A stretch of 64,000 nucleotides of DNA, taken from positions 4,025,544 through 4,089,543 of the forward strand of contig CM021319.1 of the NCBI GenBank assembly GCA_010645155.1. The letters are read 5' to 3'. Source of the stretch: Tigriopus japonicus. Its lineage: Eukaryota > Arthropoda > Copepoda > Harpacticoida > Harpacticidae. Position numbers and translations under genes: made by a program. The notes under the pieces were generated by a model. The model searched no databases, was not told where the DNA came from, and saw nothing but the letters and a program-made list of their open reading frames with translations. The first letter of the stretch is position 1. The number at the start of each line of letters is the position of its first letter. This document shows positions 40,701 to 52,808 of the stretch, in pieces.

Positions 40701-41944
40701 TATTGTGAGGGCCAAATGTTATGTCGAAGGTTCAGTATACCCTTCATTGGATTCACAAGGAAGAAATGTTGAACGCAAAGTGGAACGACAAAGGAATGTT
40801 TGGATACCTAATAGTGCCAACATGTTTACGCATGATTATTCTAAAATAGTTCCTTATCCTCGATCGACCAATACATATAATAATATATCTATGTACCAAT
40901 ACATACGACCGTACATACCTCAGTCGAAGTGTGTTTTTGAGCTGGGATATTAGGTTTCAACATTTCTTTCCCTCTGGACAATGTGGTTCTGGCAGTTGTT
41001 GTGTTTGTTGGTGTTGGTTTTGATGATGGTGTTGCTTTTGTTGTCAAGGGGACCATTGTAGCTTCTAATACCACTTCGGATTGAACTGGTTGGCCATTGA
41101 CAATTTCCATTTGCTCTTGCAAGGTAACTTTCAAAGTCGCCTTCGTGCCTCCATAGCGCCCATCGGTCTCAACGAGTAGATTATCCCGGGATTGTTGGCG
41201 GTTTTGTAAAGTGGAAGTGGTTAAATTAGACGCCTTAGCTCGAGAGCGAAGTCGTTGGCTTGTATTCTGATAGATTTTCAGATACACAAACATAATGATG
41301 CCCAAAGGAATGTAAAACGATCCCATAGAGGAATAGATCACGTAGCCTTTCTCCTCGGTTAAGCGACAGGGTGTCTCTGAAGTGAATTTGTCAGGCCAAT
41401 CATTCCAACCAAAGAGTGGCGGAAAACAGATGGCAATACTCATAATCCAGACCACCAAAACTTTGGCCAAGACGTAGCGCACTGATCGCCTTTGCGCATG
41501 TTTAATTGGATCGTGTAAGGCATAGTAACGATCCAGAGCGATGGCACACAGATTCAAAATCGAAGCTGTGCAACACAGAACATCGGAAGTCAGCCAAATC
41601 TTACAAAGCACGCTTCCGAAAATCCATTTCCCCACAACCATGTAAGCCACGTTCAAGGGAAGAACACAAATGGAAACGGTCAAATCAGCCGCAGCCAATG
41701 ACACAATAAAGAAATTCGGGGTGATCTTTAGCGGAGTGTGAGTAAAGACTGAGATGATGACCAGAACATTGCCAACAATGGTGCCTAGAATGATGACGGT
41801 GGTGGATGTGATGGCGAGCAAGGCCTCCCATTGGGGTAATGCCAAGTGAGTATCCAATAGAGATGAGTAAAACAGATTCGCATCGCTCATTACGAAAGAG
41901 TGGTTGGTCCCGTTGAGCCCAGTTAGAATTACGTCCGATGACAT
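34784..41944 (-). CDS. TAR1: Tyramine/octopamine receptor, TAR1-like (class A GPCR)
   Basis: A biogenic amine receptor of the arthropod tyramine/octopamine group. Three coding exons (minus): 40919-41944, 39859-40326 and 34784-34912, all phase 0, giving 540 aa. The last exon encodes TM7 ([19 protein letters not shown]) across a 4946-bp intron. N-glycosylation sites lie in the N-terminus (NGTN). TM3 has D121 (amine salt bridge), then LDRYYAL with DRY at 138-140. C114 and C193 form the usual extracellular disulfide. TM5 has [13 protein letters not shown] with serines at 205, 206 and 209. [19 protein letters not shown] starts TM6 and NPIIY is in TM7. The long, Thr/Ser-rich third loop is typical. 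DRYYAL instead of DRYWAI is unusual. Alpha2-like octopamine receptors are the alternative. An acceptor near 41987 suggests a 5'-UTR intron. Confidence 0.9.
35497..35714. other. Assembly gap (218 N)
   Basis: It lies inside TAR1 intron 2, next to the 3' end of a LINE A copy. Confidence 1.
35715..36528 (-). pseudogene. LINE A copy in TAR1 intron 2
   Basis: The minus strand encodes a reverse transcriptase C-terminal part: [42 protein letters not shown], and after a stop [17 protein letters not shown] and [24 protein letters not shown]-to-TAA change after FKSIV and other stops break it. It has the same strand as the host gene. Its 5' side ends at accaacccaagagta, and its 3' side meets the N run. 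Confidence 0.88.
36529..39858. other. Rest of TAR1 intron 2
   Basis: AT-rich intron sequence. A stretch near 38690-38780 has GTCGAC/ACACC-rich wording, but I see no repeat unit or gene. No conserved exon is recognised. Confidence 0.45.
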
Positions 41945-43559
41945 TCTTCAGATTGATGAAAACCCAACAGATCGAGGTTTGTGCGCTGAAAAAAGTAAAA
42001 AGTAAAATGACTGATATAAGGTTGACAGAAGTTGACTTTTCATACTTTTAGAAACGAAGTAAGTAGCTTGAAGGTTGGGTTTCAGTTTCTAGAGCTCCCC
42101 ATAACACCACATTGCGCATAACCTTTTCTGTGGAACACTCTGGTTTCCATTCGTAATCTCCGGTGAGGTTTTTTTTTGTCGTATACCATGAATTGAAAAA
42201 TTCATGTCTCATTATATCCAGATATACTCTTTCTGTGCCTTTTTTAGACATTTATTAAGAAAAACGAATAGAGTCGGAAGCATCAACTGGTTCAGTTAAA
42301 AAGCGAAGCGAATACATTGAAGAAAAAATATTGGATCGTAGAATTACGATTCCAAACCTTCTTTTGTGTCTTCCCCTTTTTCTCCAAAGTTAAGAACCTT
42401 TTAGGCAATGCAATGAAAATGAAGCCTTCCCTCTGGCAATGCGGTATTAAGAAACATCAACAATCCATTGATATTATTCATGAGTTTTTTATTCTAAACA
42501 TAATAGATTCTTTTTTTGATGCCCAGAAACCTTGAGGCGGTTGAGATCCGCCGTCGCTAATTTATGAGAACCATATATTTGTATCTCGGATCCCACAAAA
42601 ACTCTTAACGACCTGCCCACTCTTAATATCGTCGTTTGGAGCTCGTCTTTTCTGGACTTTTGGTGTGGTTTTCCTACATCTTCAAGAAGAACTTCAGGAG
42701 GAGGCGGCGAAGGAAGATGGAACAAGAGAAAGGGAGAGGCAAAAATTCCTTCGAAGCATAGCTTTTTCAGTGGGAAGACAATGTGCTCAGACCGTCTGTT
42801 AAGAAGATTCAAACAATCCCTAAGTTAAATTTTTCTCAGGTTGAGTTCCCAAAAGAATTGCTACTTCAGACATTTCCAAATTGTTTGTTTTCCGAAAAAG
42901 ACGAAATCGATATCTCATCTGACGCTCTGTGTTATGTTGTTCAAAGTGAATTATGGAATTGCTTGTGAAGCTAGTATTGGTTAGTACACTAGGCCACCTG
43001 CTTTGTATGAATATTTTGTGTTATATTTGGAAAGCTTATCAAATTTCTCGTTCTTTTTCGGTCCATAGGAACCATGGAAATCAACCAATTCGTCGAGAGA
43101 ATTGTTCATTTCAATTGGATTGTCTAAAAGCTTGCTTACCTTTGCGGCCTCATTACGATTCATTTGAAGTTTATGGCGCATGATACCTTGACGAGACAGA
43201 AAGTCAGTTTGTATTTCGCACCAAAAAATGTTTAGTTGTCAAAGGACTACAATACATATTTCTAAGATTGTTCCAGTTCCTTGTTCATTTCCCAAGACAA
43301 GATCTTTGTTAGACTAGAGAAAAGGTGATCATTGTTCGCTCTCCTCTGAGTGATAACAGATATTTTCAAGTACAGTAAATGACAACTTAAACGGTAAACG
43401 AACCGCATCCATAAACATGTTTGTTATCTGGAGAAAGGCTTACAAAGAAAAACAATCCGACAACAGAAAATCCGACAACAGAGTTACATTGAGCGATTCA
43501 ATCCAAGATGAAAATCCGTCACTACGAGGGATATCCAGACTAAAGGAGAAGGATTTTTT
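41945..43559. other. Upstream of TAR1
   Basis: A tttttcag acceptor at about 41987 (minus strand) suggests an intron in the 5' UTR. A minus-strand piece near 43140-43180 (ATG then a gtaagc donor after GAGGCCGCAAAG) may be a leader exon but lacks support. Frames at 42489-42812 resemble nothing known. Confidence 0.4.
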
Positions 43560-44757
43560 AATACTGCTACAAGGAATGGGATTCATTGTAAAGAGAGTTA
43601 ATGATTAATATAGTTTATAAAATTACCGTTTATATGAAATTTGATCTACCAATGAGTTACTGTTGGCAGATCTGTACAACCCTTGAATAGGGGGTTGGTC
43701 AGGAATAGTATTAAAAAATTTCTCCAATCCTGCCTTAAATGCTGTTAGAGGATCAGCTCCTACAAATTCCCGACGAAGACTAATGAGTAACAAATTGAAC
43801 AATGAAGGAGCCCGATAAAGAAGAGAGGATGATTTCATTGTTCGAACTAGTCTCGATTCCCTTGGATTTGGAGGTGCTCTCAGAACGCACGTAAAACCTC
43901 TACGATCGCTACAACTGATCTCAAATCCTGGGTTAGGACAGAGCCCATGAATGCTCTTGAAAACATATAATATCAGATACCTTTCATACCTTCTCTGAGT
44001 ACTGTACAGCCTTAACTTCTGGAGCCTCTCCCAATACGAGAGCTCTCTCATTCCTGTGATGTTCCTAGTAAAACATCTTTGAACCTGCTCGACCTTTTGC
44101 AAACCTGCCGAACTCATTGGAGCCCAAATAGGTGAGGCATATTCAAGATGCGGTTGAACAATCGACTTTTACAGAGTTAGCATCGTAATACTATCTCTGG
44201 ACTTGAAAGTGCGATAGATCCAGCCACATGTTTGAAATACCTTCTCCACTTTCAACTGGATATGCTCATCAAACTTTCCATCATCTTGGACGACAACTCC
44301 CAAATCCCTCATGGACGATACCTGCTCAATATCACAACCTCCATTGTCTTTGAGTGGAACATCAAATTTGGACGTCCCATACGTCATTGTGCGGAATTTC
44401 ATCCCGTTCAATGCCATATTACTCTGACCAACCCAAGAGTAGACTTTCTCCAAGTCATCAATTAGACTTTTTGAGTCCTGACCATTCCTTCCGCAAACTA
44501 GTTTTGTGTCATCAGCATATGAAGAAATACTGGCTTTTGTTCTAAACTTCTGGAGAGGAGCAGTAAAGAGAATTAACAGGAGCGGACCTAAGATTGAACC
44601 TTGTGGAACACCTGACTTGACATCATACTTGCCACTAAATGATCCTTCAACCTTGACTATTTGCTTCCTATCACTCATGAAGCTACCAATCCAATTCAGG
44701 ACCTTACCCTGGATTCCGAACCCAAACAATTTTGAATATTTCGATGTGATCCATTTT
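43560..44757 (-). pseudogene. LINE A reverse transcriptase copy (5'-truncated)
   Basis: A non-LTR retrotransposon reverse transcriptase. From the 5' side (44757): FGIQGKVLNWIGSFM, SGVPQGSILGPLL (RT motif), SSYADDTKLV with the catalytic YADD, then [16 protein letters not shown], and a second frame from 44117 with [13 protein letters not shown] and [15 protein letters not shown]. The frames are separated by a shift near 44118-44168. The 5' part before motif B is missing, and a SINE joins at 44758. It is jockey/CR1-like by motif wording; the clade cannot be settled by eye. Confidence 0.88.
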
Positions 44758-44998
44758 TTTTTGGAGTGTTGGTGTTAGGGTCGGAGGGTTGAGCCTCGCC
44801 CGGCCAGCGAAGCCAGCCATCACATCGTCCAAATTGTTCCGATAGGCAATCTCATGTCCGGTATCAGAATGGTTCTCCATCTGTGGGTGTGGATTTAACG
44901 TCTAAAAGTTTCCTTGAGAAAGGTCGGGGAGGAGAATCGAACCTGAGACCTCTTTCACTATAGGAAACTGCGCTAACCACGACGCCACGTCTCCTCCC
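44758..44998 (-). repeat. tRNA-derived SINE
   Basis: On the minus strand the head carries a Pol III A box (tggttagcgcag, 44968-44979) and B box (ggttcgattctcc, 44931-44943), followed by a tRNA-unrelated body and an A8 tail at the junction with LINE A. The T stem no longer pairs, so it is not a tRNA gene. A decayed relative lies at 13881-13952. Confidence 0.78.
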
Positions 44999-45002
44999 GT
45001 TA

Positions 45003-45067
45003 TTAATATTATGTTAATATGTATATTTTTCATAATATATATAATATTATGATAATAATATTATCAA
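45003..45067. repeat. AT-rich imperfect palindrome
   Basis: A run of taatattat/ataatatta words, self-complementary over much of its length, next to the SINE head. Confidence 0.6.
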
Positions 45068-45215
45068 TGGGTTGATCATATTGAGCAAATCATTGAAGGG
45101 CTCGAAAGTCATGAGTCAGTTGATGTAGTCTATCTTGACTTTGCCAAGGCCTTCGATAAGGTAGATCATGGTCTTTTGCTCGATCAACTCAAAGAGTTAG
45201 GGGTCCAGGGTAAGG
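45068..45215 (+). pseudogene. LINE reverse transcriptase motif A fragment
   Basis: The plus strand reads EQIIEGLESHESVDVVYLDF and then AKAFDKVDHGLLLDQLKELG, the RT motif A block of non-LTR elements. It is opposite in strand to the LINE A copy at 43560-44757 and ends within 50 codons. Confidence 0.8.
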
Positions 45216-48200
45216 TTGAAAGTAAACTTACTTTTGATGAGTAATACGACTCTCCGATGAGTTACCAATTTTAAATATGCAGCGACCAGGCTCACTAGGG
45301 TCATTTAGTGAAGGGAAACGATGGCTGCAACTGACTTGACTTGTTCAGCAAAATTCTAGTCTTTTCAACATTTTGAAAAGGCTCGAATCAATTGTGAATG
45401 TATTGACTCATAAAAGAAACATGGCTCTCCTTTTAAACCCAAAAATACGCATCATATCAATTCAAGATTCAACCATTCATAAGTTCAAGATGTTCTTACA
45501 AGACTGAAATTCATTCACCATGACAAAGCGATACAAGTGTATTTTTTAAATAAAAAAATACTCAAAATGTCCCTTTTCCTTTTACTTATTGTTTACAACT
45601 TGCAAATCATGCATTTATCGAATAAAATCAGGTTTTGTTTGTAAAAATCATTATAGGTCATTTTTGGGCGATTTTATGCGACTTTATTCATTGTAACGTA
45701 AAAAAATTACACCCAACGAAAAGAGTGGCTTAAAAAATTTTTTGAATTGAAAATATTAGTCAGTCATTTTGGAATAACATTTTGATCTGAAAGACTTGTA
45801 GGACTTGAGTTAAAACCATATGGCTAGCGCCAAAATGACTCTCAGACAAATTTCTTACTTAAATTTTGCAAGATATCCTAGAAAAAATCCCCAGTTTACA
45901 CAAAAATTTCAAAAAGCAAGAACTTAAAAGAAAAAAAATCTTGACTTTGTTTGTGTTTGTACATACTCTTAAGCTTTTCGATGACTTAATGAAAACGCTC
46001 CATCTCCCATCCCCCCAAAAAATAAAAATAAAACAAAATTTACCCGTTTAAGAGCCTGGGCTTCAAAAGTTTCTAGTTTTCGGTATTTCGGTAACTTACC
46101 AATCGACGAATCTTTGTCCCGAAAGGGGGTCTAAAATTCCAATAATTTGATAATTTTATCACTATTATTTTCATTATCATTACTAAGCTATTACTTCAGA
46201 CTTTTCCTTTCCTCTTCCTTCTTACTCGAGGCTTTTCTGTTTGGAAATCGTAGACTTCCTACAAACCTTTGATAAACTTGAAACACCTTATTATTGTAAA
46301 CTGAACTAAACTTGCTTGTAACTGATTGTAACTGAACAAGCAGAAGAGGAATTGGCAACCAATGAGCCGTTGTGATTTTTGATGCGCCCAAAAACTATTT
46401 GATGATTCCTAAATGTTGGTACACTCAGCTATCGAGAGTGCTTTAATCGAGGACCCACATCCTGGGTGACAATAAATTTTGAGCCAAGTACCCATCACCC
46501 TCCATTCAGTGAGCCTTGATCTCAATGTTGTTGTAGACCTCTTGTGAAGTATGAAGTTTGATTCAAGATAACGATTTTTATTTGTCGCACCAAAAAGCCG
46601 ATGGTAAAAAATCAAATTATTCATAGATTTATCTGTAAAAATTCACTCTTAAATCATTCGTGGATGGTTGTTACATTGACTCTTTCTTTCCGTAGTCGTT
46701 GTTGATTGTGCATTTTTTTCCTCATGACATCAAACACATTTTTGTTTGAATTGGAAATGGCTTGATTGAGCTTTTAGCAGAATTTTCCGGTCCGAAGCTT
46801 TTGCATTCACAAGCTAAAGAAGTAGCACAACCTTATTATTGGAACAAGACATTATTGTTGACTCAACGTACGCCCCACCCCCATCCATTTGCAAAAAGTT
46901 AGTGAAAATTGTACATTTCTACTCCAAGGTAACCCAGAGTCTCGTTGAGAAATTCAGTGTTGATTCGAGGTTTTAAATGTGAATGGAAATGAAAGCGTTA
47001 GAAGTGGCCGATTCACTTTCAAATCGAGCTTTGATAGGGGTGTTCATGTGTGCGCCGGTGCTCAGTTTTCTGACTTGACTTAAATTCCCAAATGTGAGGA
47101 CGTGCATCCCAAGAAGCGAAAGACCAAGTCTGAAGACGACTCCTAAATCCAAGGAAGTAGGATAAATTGGAACAAAAGAAAACTCTTCTTCAACGACTTC
47201 GAATGGGTTGGATTTCTTTTTTTTTTTGAGGAATGTGCCGATGGAAATGGCAAATTTTTCGGAAACCTTTTATTTCGTTTGTCCACCGTAGGTAGTCAAT
47301 AAAAGGTTTTTCCCTCCAAACAAGTGCCCTTTAGAACCTCGTTTTATGACGTATTATTTCAACCATTAATATAAGCGATTCAAAACCCAGTTTTTGGAAT
47401 CTTCCTCCACTAAAAAGCTTTTGCTCGGCTTCGCTACTGCTCTTCTAACGCGCCATTTCCTCACAATAATTTTAACTTGAGTCAGCCTCCTTCTCACACC
47501 ACACAAGACAGTGCAATGTCCCCTTATATTAAAGTACTGTAAAAGGTGAAGAAATGAAACAACCACTTTGGCACTTTGGACCTCGTTCGGCTAGGCCTGA
47601 CCTCTTATTTAAAGGACCTTTGAGATTTGGACTGGTTCTATCCACCTGCTGCGCCATCCAATTAGTGATTCCTTTTCAAACCCAACGAGATGTATTCCTT
47701 CTCTACAAGTCACGTCAGTTTGAAGATAAGCAGCTCCAGAAGATGGGATTTCTTTCGAGTCTTAGAAGTTGGCAAATTGAAAGTGTTCCCAAGCAAGAGT
47801 CTGAAGGGACGTATATTTTGAATCTTGATTTCCTATGATTGGATTGATTTCAAGCAGAATTCCTAAAAATCAAAATCATCTAAATTTGCAAGAAGTTCCA
47901 TTTGTTGTCTCTTACGTTGTGGAACAAGAACTTTCAAAACTACCAGAAATGAAGCTCAAGAGCTAACTTCCGTTCGCTTTGTTGCAAGTTGCATAATTAA
48001 CCTTGGTTATTAAGAAAAATACATATCATACCATCTATCGATTAGTTCGATCGCAATATCTCCTTAAAATATTTTCCCACTGGTTCAAAGTATTTGGTTC
48101 TAGTTGGTTGAGCGGTATGTATGTTTTCTACACATTTGTGTTTAAGGACAAACATCCGGTCTTACCATTTTAGATAGCTTCACATGAAAAAGTCGAGGAA

Positions 48201-49135
48201 AGAATTCTTTACCTGTGTAGAAGCAATTGTTTACCCCTTTGGTAATTTTTTCTTGTGGTCTACTCTTCCCCTCTGGCACTTTTCAAAGGATTGAGAAGAT
48301 GGTCTATGAACGAAATTTCTGCTAATGTCACCACCTTCACCACCACATTCCTCGTAGCACGTTTTATTTCCGAATGAAGAGTGGAACGAATACTGCAGTC
48401 TCCTCAGTTCTCATTTCTTTCCCTCTTTCTCTCCTCCTACCTTCCTTCTTCTCCTTACGTGGATCCAAAGGTCTTGGCAGGCGGCCTTCTCTCCTTCTCA
48501 ATTGGTCTTTGCCTTCATAGCCAAGGGTAGAGAGACATGGCCCTCTGGTAGATTTCGTCTTCATCTTTCGATCCTCTGGAATGGAACTAGTGTAACTATT
48601 GGCTAGAAAGCCAAGGAACCGAGTTTCGAGCATTGATGGACCCTTCCCCACTTGCAACAAGGCCGAGAGAAGAAAAACGCTCAAAGCAACACCTCAGTAA
48701 ATACTGGAAGAATAAGTGGACGACAGACAACAGACTCAAACTGACTGGTCATCCACAAAAGAGAACTCTATATCCAAATATGAGATGAAGGCCAATGCAA
48801 GCACCCCCGTCATTTGCTATTAGTTTTCAGACATGTGATTAAGGTGATGAAAGGATAGTTTTCTTTAATGTGGCCTGGATGAATTCATAACTCGAATTTG
48901 CGCATTAAATATGGACAATCTTCAAATTTGACGTGAGCATTTTTGAACCAGGATTAAGCTGAAAACCAAGACTTTGCTCAAGTTCGATTTTCAGATTTGC
49001 CAAGGTTAAGCCCTCAACGAAACTCCAAAGCTCTCTGAACCCCTCAAACTAATTAAATTTCCTATTTATCTTGTCCTTGAAGTGCAAGGAAAAGATTCTA
49101 ATACTGTTAATTGACATGGACAAGGCATTACATTA
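45216..49135. other. Intergenic
   Basis: AT-rich. A 94-codon plus frame at 47554-47838 and a minus frame near 48364-48684 over a purine-rich tract have no recognisable domain. No gene is called. Confidence 0.4.
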
Positions 49136-50052
49136 CAGAGTTGGCCAATTAAAACGGGGTAGGAAAAATTGCAAATTTTGGACCATCAGGGACTCTCAAT
49201 CAAGCTGAATCAAAAAGTCATTATAACAAATAATGCCCATTAAACTATTATCTAGATTTTTTGGTGATAAACAATTTCTCTAAGGGGCTCCTATTTTTGA
49301 CAGGGCTTGTAATTCATTTAGCAATAAAGAAGGAATTCGCCGTCAACATGTTCATCATTGAGTCAGTAAACTGAATGAACAGCAGTCATATTTTTGTTAT
49401 TTTTACTTTTAATATTAATCCCTCATTTGGATCTGATAGTTTACAACATATTTTTTCTCATAAGTCGATGGGGTTGGGCTTAAGAAGAAAGAAAGGAACT
49501 TGATCTCAAACTTGATCTTCCTTCAGATTTCTGTCATTCGGAAGGTGTTGGAGGGCAAAGGTAACAGGCCAAGCTTGATTTCTGAAGATTCAAAAACTCG
49601 ATAATGATGTTTTTGGATAAAAATCTTACACAATTTCTGATAAAAGTGATCCTTAATGTCGGATGTGATTTCTTTGCCTGTTTTTAAGTGCAGGGTCAAA
49701 TGTAGGATCAATTATCTTTCTTTTCCAAAACTCAACCCGTGAAAATTTCAATTGAACCCACTAGAGGGATGAATGTTGATGGTACTGATAACATAAAAGT
49801 GGCCTTTCTGCAGTTTGATGAATTGATGACAAGAACTTCATGAGGAACATGTTGACGGAGAGTCTCTAATTTTATTGCTAATTGACTTCAAAGCCCCGTC
49901 AAAAAAGACGGCCACCGATAGAAATTGTTTTGAAACAAAAGTTCTCGATGATAGTATGATGAGAACTATTTGTAACACTGACTTTTTGATTCAGAGCTCT
50001 AATGGTCTGAAATTTACAATTTTCTCTTCCCCGTTTTAAGTGGCAAACCCTG
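49136..50052. mobile_element. Long-TIR mariner-like MITE (917 bp)
   Basis: Both ends begin cag(a/g)gt...taaaacgggg and are flanked by TA dinucleotides (49134-49135, 50053-50054). The terminal inverted repeats are imperfect but long, about 250 bp each, including the matched segments tgaatcaaaaagtca and ccgtcaacatgttc in both arms. No transposase is present. Confidence 0.82.
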
Positions 50053-51114
50053 TACGTAGCTCGGATATTACGGGCACTAATTCAAATGGCTTGAGTTAAG
50101 GATTTGTGGTCTATGAATAAGTTTACGCTTCTTCGTACAGGAGCTTCTTTACGTAGCCCCCAACTAGATTTTGTTGGACTTGGACCCTCAACCGTAAAGC
50201 TGCAGCTGTCCAGTGGTCTGTTAGACTCTTTTCTCTATTCTTTTTCATCATTGAACCAAAGATCATGTTCATGCTAAAGCAATGATTGTTATCCATGAGT
50301 TTTGTTCTTGCAATGTTGTCTTAAGTACTAAAAAATGACCTACAGACTGTCCAAAAATGTTGTGTTAAAAAAATTAATCAAATCTTGTACTAAAAAAATC
50401 TGTATCCTGACCCTTTCACATCAATCTCAGAAGTTTCAACGAAAGTGCTTAAATGTATGAAAAATAGTTTTCAACTTGATTGCCAGCTTAATAATCGTGA
50501 CTCGTAATAACAAGCAAATTGTGCCATTTTAGAGTTGAAAATTTGGAGCGCTGAAGACAACACCAACGACATCCAGATTCATAGAGCTTGACTCTCCACA
50601 TGTAGGCACAAAAAGACATATGGATCCCACAAGCCTTGTGTCTTGCAAAAGACGTAGAGACGCTTACTCGAGTATGATAGGTCAGTTGTGTCTCGACTAT
50701 TCTAAAAGACAAGGTAAAGAACAAATGGATTAGTTTGGTCAGACGAATTCAGCTAGGGATTATTGGGGTCAATTGGCTAGGGATGTGTCGGAGCCTAGAC
50801 TTCCCCTTCAACAAACTTGATAAAAGATTCCTGAAAATTCCCGAGCTTGATTAAAAATTTGGTTGATTAACAACCTGGAATCAAGCTACAAAGGAACTTT
50901 TTCCTCGTGTAACAAAATTCAAACCTGTGACTACCAAAGCCTGAGATCTGACCAACCTCTAATTTAGCCCCAAGAAACCCCAGCTGAATTCGTACGACCG
51001 AACTTATCCATTGACTTTTAGTACGGAATCCAGCAGTGCGACACCGAATTTTAATTATTAAGTATTGGCTGAGGTAAAATAGTATTTTTGATGTGCAATT
51101 TTTTTCTAATAGAG
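50053..51114. other. Intergenic
   Basis: No recognised gene or repeat. Confidence 0.45.
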
Positions 51115-51290
51115 CTGAGGTTGGCAAACCGTGGGCCGCGGCCCACATGTGGGCCCCATGGTGATTTTGGTGGGGTCAGGAGGAGTGGGGAAAATCAAAA
51201 TTGTTGGCCCAAAAGTCATCCACAAATGCTTGTGGACTTACAATTCAGTGATCAGCTATTTGTGAGTCCTCATCCTCACCAAATACAGAG
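51115..51290 (+). mobile_element. Diverged hAT MITE fragment
   Basis: It starts ctgaggttggcaaacc and continues gggccgcggcccacatg, paralleling the start of the element at 14214. The 3' end is not found, so this is a decayed or truncated relative. Confidence 0.65.
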
Positions 51291-52187
51291 TAGACAGATC
51301 TTGGCTCTTGGTTTGAAACATTCTTAAAAAAGTGCACTAATTTTAGTCTTAATGTATGCGATTTAACTTATTTTTAAGGAGGCATATTGAAAATCAAAGC
51401 CTTTTTTTGGGCAGTTGTTGCAAAATGTCGCTTCTCTTTCCATTGGTTTGAATTTTCAAGGTTAAGATGACTTCAACAAACTTATGCCTTATTAGGTTGA
51501 AGGAATACAAAATTAATACTTCATTTGAACAAAAGAAAAATCAAGAAAAATCAAAATTCAATTAAACAGAAAATCTAACGACTGGTCCAAGAGCAACAAT
51601 GCTTAAATCTTCACCTTGACTTCCAGAGCAACAGACACTTTATGAAAAATCCCCTAATATCTCATAACGTAACGGGTCAAATAACAAGACTGCTACAAGA
51701 AAATGAGTTTGGTTCTAGTGATTTGGAGAACAATTTAGAAATGCTAAAAAATGATCAACAAAGTTATTGATATAAAAGATTATCATTTTTTACACTTTTG
51801 AAATAAAATGAGTTTTTATCAATGTTTTATGTTCATTTCTCCGTAATGCCTTAGAAAATAGAGTTACATAAAATTCTGGGCCATGACAGAGCCCACAAAT
51901 GCTCTCAAATATAGAAAGTAACCAGGATCCCTAACCCTTTTTATATCTTGAGTGATTTCTTTCTTTTTATTGTTGAGACTTTTTGCAACTCATCAACTAT
52001 TTTCAATCCACTGTTTTAAATCTTGTATCAGGTTTTTGTTGGGCACATTTTTGAGTAGCATTTCAGCTGATGTGCTCGTCTGTATGCGAGTCGTCTCCCC
52101 AAAATCCGGATGCAGGCTGAGCGTCAACGGTGCCAATTTTTTTTCAAACCTGACTGCCAAAAGCTGTTTAAAACTACGATTTTCTAC
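51291..52187. other. Intergenic
   Basis: Near 51885-51960 the minus strand has a weak, heavily mutated match to LINE A (gacagagcccacaaatgctc). Otherwise nothing is recognised. Confidence 0.4.
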
Positions 52188-52195
52188 TTTATCAC

Positions 52196-52800
52196 TAGAG
52201 CGACCGAAAATATATAATTAAATAAAAAATATTTTTATTTCAATTTAAATATTTTGCGTTTTTGAGCAGTTTTTAAATATTTGGGCTTTTTCCTCTAAAA
52301 TGAAGGAAAACTCCCGTTTTTCATTGAAATATTCCAAGAATCTCCACAATTTCAGCAAATCTTTTGAAATTTTGACATAAAATCTGACCTTTCCAAAACC
52401 TACATTGTCAAAATCTTCCATTTTTTTTGAACTTTTTTGATGGGAATAGGCAAAGTAAAATGGAAAATATGCGTGGGAAATATAAATACTTGGTCTGCTT
52501 GGCCTCAAAATTACATGGGCCTGCCAAGAATAACCAATTTTCATTGCACGGTATGATTTTTTAGCACTGAAGATTTGCTTACTAATATTTCTGCCATTAC
52601 CAATTTTTCATCAAATATTTGGATTTTTTTAGTCAAAAATTTCAAAAATACCAACTTATTGCTCCAAATTCCTCACAAATTTAAATACTTTTTAAATATT
52701 TGGTTGTAATTTAAATATTTTTTTTAAATATTTTGATATTTTTTCCTTAAATATTATTTAAATATTTGGCTTTCAAAATTAAATATTTTTGGCCGCTCTA
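52196..52800. mobile_element. AT-rich hAT-like MITE (605 bp)
   Basis: Imperfect inverted ends tagagcgaccgaaaatat and atatttttggccgctcta, flanked by an exact 8-bp duplication, tttatcac, at 52188-52195 and 52801-52808. The interior is rich in ttaaatatttt words. It has no coding capacity. The 8-bp duplication supports hAT. Confidence 0.88.
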
Positions 52801-52808
52801 TTTATCAC

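Noticed and set aside
43140..43181. Possible leader exon of TAR1 with a gtaagc donor
   Set aside because: Only a donor and a short frame are visible, with no conserved peptide or matching acceptor evidence.
44931..44998. A tRNA gene on the minus strand
   Set aside because: A and B boxes are good but the T stem and acceptor stem do not pair, and a non-tRNA body with an A tail follows; it is a SINE.
47554..47838. Plus-strand 94-codon frame
   Set aside because: No domain, no splice context and no neighbour supporting it.
48364..48684. Minus-strand 106-codon frame, initially considered a secreted peptide precursor
   Set aside because: It begins at TTG, the charged part comes from a purine-rich tract, and there are no dibasic-flanked peptide repeats.
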